Shown here: positions 1 to 6,659 of the stretch, in pieces
Position numbering within the stretch: position 1 is the stretch's first letter
Layout: each line of letters opens with the position of its first letter
NCBI GenBank assembly: GCA_002403895.1
Contig: DHIQ01000023.1
Span: forward strand, 1 to 9,459
DNA length: 9,459 bases
Reading direction: 5' to 3'
Source: Candidatus Neomicrothrix sp. UBA4742
GTDB taxonomy: Bacteria > Actinomycetota > Acidimicrobiia > Acidimicrobiales > Acidimicrobilacustridaceae
Program-made: the position numbers and the translations under genes
Notes under the pieces: generated by a model
What the model saw: only the letters and a program-made list of their open reading frames with translations
What the model was told of the DNA's origin: nothing
The model's database searches: none

Positions 1-258
1 GCACTGCTCGTAGTTGAACAGGATGCCGCCGTCGCTGGTGGGGACGAACAGGTCGGCCGGGCAGGCGGTGACGCAGGCCTTGGTGGTGCAGCCCCGACAC
101 GAGTCGCCGTCGACGGTGATGTGGGCGCGGGTGCCGATCCGGAACTCGACCGTGGCCATCCGGTCCTCGAAGCTCACGTCCGGCCAACGCGTCGAGGCCA
201 CCGTCGGCGTGTCGGTCGGTCCAGAAGCTGACGTCATGAGGGGATCGTAGGGCGGCAT
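1..258 (-). CDS. fixX: FixX-like ferredoxin, 3' end cut by window
   Basis: An 86-residue N-terminal piece of a ferredoxin-like protein; the rest lies beyond position 1. Visible cysteines are C54, C57, C62 and C66 (CRGC, KAC, TACP), then C86 at the window edge, where FixX proteins start a second Cys group. The sequence TACPADLF matches the CPA(G/D)L(Y/F) signature of FixX. FixX-type ferredoxins work with FixC to pass electrons from ETF to quinone. The start at 258 is chosen because AGGAG (266-270 on the minus strand) lies 7 bases upstream and overlaps the fixC stop. Later ATGs at 237 and 159 would remove a Pro/Thr/Ser-rich leader of about 25-33 residues that is unusual for the family. The gene follows fixC by 10 bases as the last visible gene of the operon. 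The family is fairly sure; the electron partner is inferred from context. Confidence 0.82.
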   Translation of the reverse strand, partial: MPPYDPLMTSASGPTDTPTVASTRWPDVSFEDRMATVEFRIGTRAHITVDGDSCRGCTTKACVTACPADLFVPTSDGGILFNYEQC

Positions 259-265
259 CGGTCGT

Positions 266-270
266 CTCCT
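266..270 (-). promoter_or_regulatory. Shine-Dalgarno AGGAG for the FixX-like ferredoxin
   Basis: AGGAG on the minus strand lies 7 bases before the ATG at 258 and overlaps the TAG stop of the fixC-like gene (269-271). It fixes the ferredoxin start at 258 and points to translational coupling. Confidence 0.6.
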
Positions 271-1585
271 ACCCGAACGTCCGCACCGAGGTCCACAGGT
301 CCCGCAACAGATGGCGGATCTTGACCTTGGCCCGGCGCAGCTCTTGCCAACCGAGAGCCACCACGCCCTTCTTGGGCGTCGGGTTGGTGACGGTGAACAT
401 GCCCTCGACCAGGTTGCACATGAGTTGGGGGTACTGGGTTTGCATGCGCTCGGACATGAGCAGCTCGGGGACCCGCCGCAACCTCTTGTGGTCAGCCAGG
501 ACGAAGCTGTCGTCCAGCCGGCTCCGGTAGCCCGCCAATCCCTCGGCCGTGACGTCACCGGTGACCAGCGCCTCCAGCGCCGCCTCACCGGCGGCCTTGC
601 CGGACCCGATGGCGAAGTTCACGCCTTCCAGCCAGATCCCGGCGGCCAGGCACATGGCGGCGGCATCACCGGCAATCAGCATCCCGTCGGCGGCCAGGGT
701 CGGCATCATGTCGTAGCCCGCTTCGGGAATCAGATGCGCCGAGTACTCCTTCAGGTCGGCACCCTCCACCCACGGGGCCACCATCGGGTGGCGCTTGAGA
801 TCGGCGATGAGCTCCTCGGGCCGGACCTTGGCCGTGGCCAGCTGGGTGACACTCAGCACCACCCCGACGGCGATGCTGTCGAGGTTGGTGTACACAAACC
901 CGCCGCCGGCGATGCCTCGGGTGCAACCCACGATCTCGAAGTCAGCACCCTCGTGGCCGGTGAGCCCGAAGCGCTTGTCGATCTCATCGCGGGGCAGGGC
1001 CAGGACCTCTTTGGCGCCAAGGGTGAAGTTCTCCGGGACGGCGTGGGGGTAGAGCCCGGCCTCCTTGGCCAGGAACGAGTTGACGCCGTCGCAGGCGATG
1101 ACGAGCGATGCGCTGAGATCGCCATCGGGTCGATCGGTCCGCACCCCGGTCACTCGACCGGCCCCGTCGCGCAAGAGGCCGGTGGCCGTGGTGCTGGTCA
1201 CCAGCACCGCCCCGGCATCGGTGGCATGGCCGGCCAACCACGAGTCGAAATCGGGCCGGAACGTGGTGGCTCCGTTGTAGGGCGCCTCACCCCAAGCCGT
1301 CGTGCGGTAGTCGATGGTCAGCGACTGCTGTTCGGTCATGATGACCGTGCCGCGCCGGGTCACCCAACGCTGGATCGGCGCCTCCTCCCACCACCGAGGG
1401 ATCAAGGTGTCGAGGATGCGCCCATAGACCACGCCGCCGTACATGTTCTTCGAGCCGGGGAACGGACCCCGCTCGAGCAGGCAGACCCGCTTGCCGGCGC
1501 GGGCCAGCACGAGGGCTGCGCTCGCGCCGGCCGGGCCGGACCCGACCACGATCACGTCGAAGTCCGGTGTGCGGGGCTCAGTCAT
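269..1585 (-). CDS. fixC: FixC-like ETF:quinone oxidoreductase (FAD)
   Basis: A 438-residue flavoprotein of the FixC / ETF-quinone oxidoreductase family, close to the usual FixC length of about 430. It opens with an FAD-binding Rossmann motif, VIVVGSGPAG (GxGxxG at 15-20), followed by LLERG (36-40) and a GSKNMYGGVVY segment typical of FixC (44-54). The second FAD motif, LIAGDAAA, is at 303-310 with Asp307. Like other FixC proteins it has no Fe-S Cys cluster of its own; the next gene, a FixX-like ferredoxin, would supply it. The known family role is to take electrons from ETF and pass them to quinone at the membrane, or the reverse in bifurcating FixABCX. The ATG at 1585 has GGAG 6 bases upstream and overlaps the ETF-alpha stop by 8 bases, so the two are probably translated together. 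The physiological donor is inferred. Confidence 0.88.
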   Translation of the reverse strand: MTEPRTPDFDVIVVGSGPAGASAALVLARAGKRVCLLERGPFPGSKNMYGGVVYGRILDTLIPRWWEEAPIQRWVTRRGTVIMTEQQSLTIDYRTTAWGEAPYNGATTFRPDFDSWLAGHATDAGAVLVTSTTATGLLRDGAGRVTGVRTDRPDGDLSASLVIACDGVNSFLAKEAGLYPHAVPENFTLGAKEVLALPRDEIDKRFGLTGHEGADFEIVGCTRGIAGGGFVYTNLDSIAVGVVLSVTQLATAKVRPEELIADLKRHPMVAPWVEGADLKEYSAHLIPEAGYDMMPTLAADGMLIAGDAAAMCLAAGIWLEGVNFAIGSGKAAGEAALEALVTGDVTAEGLAGYRSRLDDSFVLADHKRLRRVPELLMSERMQTQYPQLMCNLVEGMFTVTNPTPKKGVVALGWQELRRAKVKIRHLLRDLWTSVRTFG

Positions 1586-2531
1586 GTTCGGCTCCGGGTT
1601 GATCGACTTCCAGGCGGCGGGCCAGTTCGGCGACCAGGGCGGGCGCGTCGGTCACCACCGCCAGGTCGGCCAGCGACATCATGGGGCAACTGGCGTCAGT
1701 GTTCACCGAGATGACGTGGGCCGGGTCGCCGAGGCCGGCCACGTGCTGCACGGCGCCGCTGATCCCGAAGGCGAGGTACAGCTCGGGATGCACGGTGACG
1801 CCGGTGGTGCCGATCTGGCGCTCGAACGGCAGCCATCCCCAGTCGGTGATGACGCGGGTACCGCCCGCTGAGCAGCCGAGCGCCTCGGCCACCTGACCCA
1901 GCACGTCCATGGTCGCCTTCGACCCGAGGCCGGCCCCGCCGCTCACGATGCGCGGGGCCTCGCTCAGATCCATGGTGGCCGGGTCAGGAGGGATGACCTC
2001 GATGACCTCGGCATCGACAGCCCGACCGCCAGAAAGATCGACGCCCGCCTCACGAGGCTGATCGATATCGAGCGGCTGTGGCACCGGCGCCTCCAACGCC
2101 GGGTCGGCTTCGGCGCCGCGCACGCCGGGTTGCAGGGTGGCCACGAAGGGCCCATCCACCACGATGTCTTCCATGATCAGCCCGCCCTGGCGGGCCACGG
2201 TGGCGCCGTCGTTACGCACCGCCACCGCGCCGGCCAGCAGCGGCAGGTCGAGCGCGTAGGCCAGGCGGGGGGCGAGGTCACGGCCGTCGGGCGCGTTCGG
2301 CAAGATCACCACGTCCTCCCCGCGCAGCACGGGGCCGAGCACGGCGGACCAGGCGCCGGGGGAGAACCCGGCCTGTTCCCACGTCCGCACGTCCGACGCC
2401 ACGCCCGTCAGCTCGACGGCGGCCTCGACGGTCCCGTCTCCGACCAGCAGCGCCCGGCCACCGGCCTCGGCCACGGCCTCCGCCCCACCGAGAGGAAGTC
2501 GACCGGCCCGCACCGGGACGAGAGCGATCAC
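1578..2531 (-). CDS. etfA: Electron transfer flavoprotein, alpha subunit
   Basis: A 317-residue ETF alpha (FixB-type) protein. The N-terminal 190 residues form the less conserved alpha/beta domain. The C-terminal FAD domain is clear: SGGAGLGS at 197-204, TR with Arg226, QIGTTG at 239-244, GISGAVQH at 256-263, and VNTD (276-279) before CPMMSLADL. These match the canonical G-rich, QvGqTG and GISGAiQH motifs of ETF alpha. The start is taken as GTG at 2531, whose GTGA overlaps the upstream stop by 4 bases; a G-rich GGTGGGGG about 7 bases upstream could serve as ribosome binding site. A much longer open frame extends upstream but is an Arg-rich shadow of the OYE-like gene. ETF normally works as an alpha/beta pair. 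No beta subunit lies between this gene and its neighbours, so it is either beyond position 1 or elsewhere. Confidence 0.88.
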   Translation of the reverse strand: MIALVPVRAGRLPLGGAEAVAEAGGRALLVGDGTVEAAVELTGVASDVRTWEQAGFSPGAWSAVLGPVLRGEDVVILPNAPDGRDLAPRLAYALDLPLLAGAVAVRNDGATVARQGGLIMEDIVVDGPFVATLQPGVRGAEADPALEAPVPQPLDIDQPREAGVDLSGGRAVDAEVIEVIPPDPATMDLSEAPRIVSGGAGLGSKATMDVLGQVAEALGCSAGGTRVITDWGWLPFERQIGTTGVTVHPELYLAFGISGAVQHVAGLGDPAHVISVNTDASCPMMSLADLAVVTDAPALVAELARRLEVDQPGAEHD

Positions 2532-4516
2532 AACGACGCCCCCACCCGGTTGCCCTCGATCACCGCGGCATGTGCACGGCGGGGTGCCACGCAGTCGCCG
2601 ATGCGTTCCACGGTCACCGCGGTACCGCCGTAACGGGCCTTCAGCTGGAAGTAGAGCTCGTCGGCCGGCGATCCGGGTACCGCCAGCACCACCCAGTCCG
2701 CCGTCTTGGGGGTGGTGACCCCGGTGGGGTGGTGCAGCACCTGCAACGCGCCGCCGTCCATGCCCACGATCACCGAGTCCGGGATCTGATCGATGCCCTT
2801 GCTCGAGGCCCGCAACCACCAGTTCTCCATGTCCAGCGTGATGCCCAGATCCTGGCCGACGACCATGGCGGGGCTGAGGATCTCGACCGAGCAACCCCGG
2901 TCGGCCAACAGCTCGGCCACGCTGGTGGCCTGGTGGAACCCGACCTCGTCGATGACGATCACCCGGCCCTGCGGCGCAAAGCGACCGGTGACCACGTCGG
3001 TGGCGTCGATCACCGCCGTCTCCCCTGGTGCTGGCCCGCCGCCGCCGAGCGGCGGGGGCGCCCACCACGGCCGGGCCGGCACCGAACCGGTGGCCACCAC
3101 CACCGCGTCGGGAGCGAACGCTTCGACCGACGCGGCCGTCACCTCGATCCCGAGCTGGAGCTCCACCCCGACGGCGGCGGCCTCGTGGACCTGGTTGCGC
3201 ACGAGGTCGCCGAACTCGGCCCGGTTGGGCACCCGAGCGGCCCAGCGGACCTGGCCGCCCGCTTCCTCGGCCCGCTCCTGGATCGTGACCTGGTGACCCG
3301 CCCGGGCGGCGGCGATCCCCGCCTGCAGACCGGCGGGTCCGGCGCCCACCACCAACACCCGCTTGGGGGCGGACGGCCGCAGCGCGACGGGCTGGGCCTC
3401 GCGACCAGTGACGGGGTTCTCGATGCACCCCAGCCACCGGTTGAGGCCCATGCGGCCCACGCACTCCTGGTTGCACGACAGGCACAGGCGAATGTCGTGG
3501 TGGTTGCCCGAACGTGCCTTGGCCCCGAACTCGGCGTCGGCGATCTGGCCCCGCACGATGCCGATGAGGTCGGCGTGGCCCTGAGCCAGGGCCCGCTCGG
3601 CCTGCAGGGGATCCTTGAACCGGCCGACGCCGACGACGGGCAGGTCGACGGCCTTGCGCAGCGCAGATGGGATGAACATGGCGTACTCGGGCGGGATGTG
3701 CATCGACGCCTCGATCATGAACAGCGAGGCGGTGGCCACCCCGATCGAGGTGTTGATGTAGTCGACCAGTCCTCGTTCCTCGACGGCCTGGGCCACCTCG
3801 ACGGTCTCGTCGATGGTGATGCCGTGCTCGATGAGCTCGTCGCCGCACAAGCGGACCCCGAGGGCCAGGTCACGGCCGATGGCCTCGCGCACCGCGGCCA
3901 CGATCCCGTGCAACAGTCGGGCCCGGTTCTCCAGGCTTCCCCCGTACTCGTCGGTCCTGGTGTTGGTGGCCCGGGACAGGAAGCCTCGCACGATCGACGA
4001 GTGCGAGCACTGCAACTCGATGCCGTCGAAGCCACCTTCCTTGCACCGCGCCGCCACATCGGCGTAGCCGGCCACCATCTCGGCGATCTCGAGGTGGTCG
4101 ATGGCCTTGGGCACCTCGCGGAACAGCGGGTCGGCCACCGGGGACGGACCCCACACCGGCAGGCGGGTGTACATGCTCGAGGCCTGGCCACCGTTGTGGT
4201 TGATCTGGGCGAAGATCGGCACCCCGTGGGCATGGACCACCTCGGTGATGCGCTGGTAGCCGGGTAGGACCTCGGGACGGAACCCGTGGATCATCTTCTC
4301 GTAGGGCCAGTCGGTCGGGTGGACCGAGTGCTCCTCGGTGATGATGAGCCCGGCCCCACCGGCGGCCCGGGCCGCGTAGTAGGCGGCGTGCTGTTCGGAT
4401 GGCATCCCGTGCTCGGCGTAGTTGGTCAGGTGGGCGGCGAACACGATGCGGTTGGCCACCGTCACCGGCCCGAGCTGGAGCGGACTGAACAGGTAGCGGT
4501 ACTGACCTCCCGGCAT
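2528..4516 (-). CDS. Mycofactocin-associated FadH/OYE (TMADH-like) flavoprotein, copy B
   Basis: A 662-residue protein with the layout of 2,4-dienoyl-CoA reductase (FadH) and trimethylamine dehydrogenase. It has an FMN TIM barrel (about 5-335), a 4Fe-4S motif CxxCx3Cx11C (C345, C348, C352, C364) and an ADP/FAD-type Rossmann domain with VVGAGPAG (389-396) and IGDCVAP (639-645). Such enzymes occur beside mycofactocin operons and are named as mycofactocin-system FadH/OYE oxidoreductases; no substrate is known to me. The FadH proton donor Tyr166 aligns with Ser174 and FadH His252 with an Ala. The second nucleotide half (VIVIDEVGFH, 519-528) lacks GxGxxG, as in trimethylamine dehydrogenase, which donates to ETF. 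The FMN-linking Cys30 of that enzyme is also absent (Leu30). The ATG at 4516 shares one base with the upstream TGA, and GGAAGG lies 9 bases upstream. Confidence 0.88.
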   Translation of the reverse strand: MPGGQYRYLFSPLQLGPVTVANRIVFAAHLTNYAEHGMPSEQHAAYYAARAAGGAGLIITEEHSVHPTDWPYEKMIHGFRPEVLPGYQRITEVVHAHGVPIFAQINHNGGQASSMYTRLPVWGPSPVADPLFREVPKAIDHLEIAEMVAGYADVAARCKEGGFDGIELQCSHSSIVRGFLSRATNTRTDEYGGSLENRARLLHGIVAAVREAIGRDLALGVRLCGDELIEHGITIDETVEVAQAVEERGLVDYINTSIGVATASLFMIEASMHIPPEYAMFIPSALRKAVDLPVVGVGRFKDPLQAERALAQGHADLIGIVRGQIADAEFGAKARSGNHHDIRLCLSCNQECVGRMGLNRWLGCIENPVTGREAQPVALRPSAPKRVLVVGAGPAGLQAGIAAARAGHQVTIQERAEEAGGQVRWAARVPNRAEFGDLVRNQVHEAAAVGVELQLGIEVTAASVEAFAPDAVVVATGSVPARPWWAPPPLGGGGPAPGETAVIDATDVVTGRFAPQGRVIVIDEVGFHQATSVAELLADRGCSVEILSPAMVVGQDLGITLDMENWWLRASSKGIDQIPDSVIVGMDGGALQVLHHPTGVTTPKTADWVVLAVPGSPADELYFQLKARYGGTAVTVERIGDCVAPRRAHAAVIEGNRVGASL

Positions 4517-6468
4517 CAGCGCTCACCTTCCACGGCCAGGGCAGCCCGACGGCCTTCGAGGACCGCTTCGTAGATCGTGCGGGGGGCAACGGCGTCGCCG
4601 GCGCGGGGGTGGCGGCGACCGGCGGCCACCCACAGCTCCTCGTCGGGCAAGCGGGGTCCGGCGTCGATGAGGGCGGCAGTCTTCAGCTCGCGCTGCTCGC
4701 CGGTGAAGCGGTCCTCGACCACGACTCCGACGGCGCGGGCCTCACGTACGACGGCGCGCTTCACGAACGTGACTCCGGCGGCAGCCAGTCGAGTGTTCAC
4801 CGGGGCCAGGTCACCCGAGCGGCTCAGAAGGGTGCCGACGATCAGGTCGGGGGTGACAAGCGTGACGTCGAGTCCATCGGCGGCAAGCAGCTCCGCCACC
4901 GAGGCGGCGATGGGGCCGCCGATGGGGTCCCAGATGACCACCGGTCCGGGCGGCAGCGACTCGACTCCCGTGCCGGTGCGGGCGGCGGCCAGGACCTCGT
5001 CGGCGCCGATCACCACGGCGTCGTCGCTGATCTCGTAGGTGGGCACGCCGGGCTGGCTCCCCGTGGCCAGCACGACGTGCTCGTCGTCGCCGAGCTCGGT
5101 CGGGGTGACCTCGCGGTCGAGTTCCACGGTGACGCCCAGCCGATCACACTCCGTGGTGAGCCAGTCGGCGATGGCCGCCAGCTGATGGCGGCCCGACCCC
5201 TGGGCGGCCACCCGCACCATCCCCCCGGTTTCGGTGGCCCGGTCGATGACGGTCACCCGGTGGCCGCGACCGGCAGCAACCCGGGCGCACTCCAGCCCAG
5301 CCACGCCGGCGCCGACGACGGTGAGTTCGACGGGATGGCGGGCGACGCCGGACGGGTCGGGCTCGGTGGTCTCGTAGCCGGCTCCGGGCTCGACGACGCA
5401 GGTCACCAACGGGTTGCGGGCGTCGCGCACCTTGCACGTCTGGTTGCACAAGATGCACGGGCGGATCCGTTCGGTCTGGCCGGCGGCAGCCTTGTTGACC
5501 AGGTCGGGATCGGCGATCTGCGCACGGGTCATCTCCACGCCGTCACACCGATCGTCACCGAGGGCCCACTCGGCCTGTCGCACCTCGATGATCGAGCCCT
5601 GGGCGAACACCGGAACCCGCCCAGCGACCGCGGCGCGGATCTGGGCGGTGAGGTCGAAATTGAACCCGGGCGCGTCGTGGCCGTCGGGCCGGGTGGCCTG
5701 CACCGAGAAGATGCCGCCGCGCACCACGACCAGGTAGTCGACCCACGGCACCAGCTGGGCCGCGATCTCGGCGGCGGCGTCGGGCACGATGCCGGCCCAG
5801 GGGGCCAGCTCGTCGCATGAAAGGCGCAGCCCGACGAGGCCCCCACCGGCCCCGGCCCGCACCGCGTGGAGCACCTCCCGGGCGAAGCGCAAGCGGTCAG
5901 TACCGTAGGCGTCACCGCGCTGGTTGGTCAGCCCGGACAGGAACTGGCGCACCACGCTGTTCTGCCCGGCGTTGATCTCGACCCCGTCCTGTCCGGCGCG
6001 CATAGCCGACTCGGCCGCCTCGCCGAACCCCCGCACCACGGCGTCGATGTCCTCGGGCTCCATGACCTTGGGCATCTCGCGGGTGTTGACCTCGGGCACG
6101 CCGCTCGGGGCCCACAACGGCCGCTGGCTGTAGGCCGACGATCCCTGTCCCCCGGTGTGGCCGATGGCGGCCAGGGCAAGGGCGCCGTGTCGGTGAGCGA
6201 CCTGGGCCAGGCGCCGCCATCCCGGCCCGCACTCGCTGGCCAGCGGGCAGCGCTCATAGGGCCAGTCGGACTCGTGGACGGACGCCTCCTCGGCCACGAT
6301 GACCCCCGCCCCACCGGCGGCGCGGCGCTCGTAGTAGGCGAGATGGCGCTCAGACAGCGAGCGATCCCAGCCGAGGTTCGTCTCGTGGGGGCCGAACAGG
6401 ACGCGGTTGCGCGCCTCGCGGTCGCGCAACGGCAACGGTTCGAGAAGCCTCACGTCGTCGAGTTTCAC
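4516..6468 (-). CDS. Mycofactocin-associated FadH/OYE (TMADH-like) flavoprotein, copy A
   Basis: About 650 residues from a GTG at 6468; first gene of the operon and paralogue of the next one. It has an FMN barrel, then CxxCx3Cx11C (C338, C341, C345, C357), then a Rossmann motif VVGAGVAG (384-391) and a C-terminal GDAVAP segment like the flavin-domain end of trimethylamine dehydrogenase. The FadH catalytic Tyr position is Ser171 (in EINAGQNSVV). The second nucleotide half begins VVIWDPIGG (about 510-518) and has no regular GxGxxG, so NAD(P)H use is doubtful. Homology begins at KLDDVRLLEPL, right after the GTG at 6468. The frame stays open to a GTG at 6549, but those extra 27 residues are Arg/Gly-rich and look non-coding. 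Neither start has a convincing ribosome binding site. A role with ETF is inferred from operon context and architecture. Confidence 0.85.
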   Translation of the reverse strand: MKLDDVRLLEPLPLRDREARNRVLFGPHETNLGWDRSLSERHLAYYERRAAGGAGVIVAEEASVHESDWPYERCPLASECGPGWRRLAQVAHRHGALALAAIGHTGGQGSSAYSQRPLWAPSGVPEVNTREMPKVMEPEDIDAVVRGFGEAAESAMRAGQDGVEINAGQNSVVRQFLSGLTNQRGDAYGTDRLRFAREVLHAVRAGAGGGLVGLRLSCDELAPWAGIVPDAAAEIAAQLVPWVDYLVVVRGGIFSVQATRPDGHDAPGFNFDLTAQIRAAVAGRVPVFAQGSIIEVRQAEWALGDDRCDGVEMTRAQIADPDLVNKAAAGQTERIRPCILCNQTCKVRDARNPLVTCVVEPGAGYETTEPDPSGVARHPVELTVVGAGVAGLECARVAAGRGHRVTVIDRATETGGMVRVAAQGSGRHQLAAIADWLTTECDRLGVTVELDREVTPTELGDDEHVVLATGSQPGVPTYEISDDAVVIGADEVLAAARTGTGVESLPPGPVVIWDPIGGPIAASVAELLAADGLDVTLVTPDLIVGTLLSRSGDLAPVNTRLAAAGVTFVKRAVVREARAVGVVVEDRFTGEQRELKTAALIDAGPRLPDEELWVAAGRRHPRAGDAVAPRTIYEAVLEGRRAALAVEGER

Positions 6469-6659
6469 ACGCCGCCCGATGCCTTCCCAATCCAACGAAC
6501 GACGCCGACCACCTACCGCCCAACCCAACGGACGCGGCCGCCCAACCACCGGGCCATCTCGACAATCGGCGTAGGAGACGGTCGCCAGGGCGACCGTTCG
6601 CAGCGCCGGTTCGAGATCTTGGGGCCGATCGCCTCCCGAACGCGAGCTAGAACAACAGG
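6469..6659. promoter_or_regulatory. Divergent intergenic region, probable promoters
   Basis: About 190 bases separate the start of the minus-strand OYE/ETF/Fix operon from the start of the plus-strand glycosyltransferase; only 110 bases if the OYE-like gene starts at 6549. Both transcripts should begin here. I see no clear -35/-10 pair for either. The part from 6490 to 6555 is G-rich on the minus strand, with repeated GGTTGGG-like runs. The only strong structure is the inverted repeat at 6578-6597, listed separately. Confidence 0.5.
6578..6597. promoter_or_regulatory. Perfect 9+9 inverted repeat, candidate operator
   Basis: The 20 bases acggtcgccagggcgaccgt form two perfect 9-base arms (acggtcgcc / ggcgaccgt) around a 2-base centre. 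It sits in the divergent intergenic region, 62 bases before the glycosyltransferase start and 30-110 bases before the OYE-like gene, depending on its start. Size and shape suit a dimeric repressor such as a TetR-family protein; the known mycofactocin regulator MftR is of that family, but no regulator gene is in this window. It could instead form an RNA hairpin in the glycosyltransferase leader, although a 2-base loop is too tight without opening inner pairs. Confidence 0.45.

Noticed and set aside
311..1714. 467-residue open frame on the plus strand
   Set aside because: It lies opposite the fixC-like and etfA genes and is His/Gly/Arg-rich with no family signature. Typical antisense shadow in GC-rich DNA.
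2532..3848. Long N-terminal extension of the ETF alpha reading frame (a 756-residue open frame from 3848)
   Set aside because: The added residues are Arg/Gly/Pro-rich without recognisable domains and overlap the well-supported OYE-like gene. It is a high-GC shadow frame; the GTG at 2531 gives a normal ETF alpha length.
2570..4267. 565-residue open frame on the plus strand
   Set aside because: It is antisense to the copy B OYE-like gene, rich in His, Asp and Gly, and shows no known motif.
6490..6555. G-rich minus-strand run with GGTTGGG-like repeats, a possible G-quadruplex
   Set aside because: Only two runs reach three G's close together, so at best a weak two-layer quadruplex. In DNA this GC-rich it is not distinctive.
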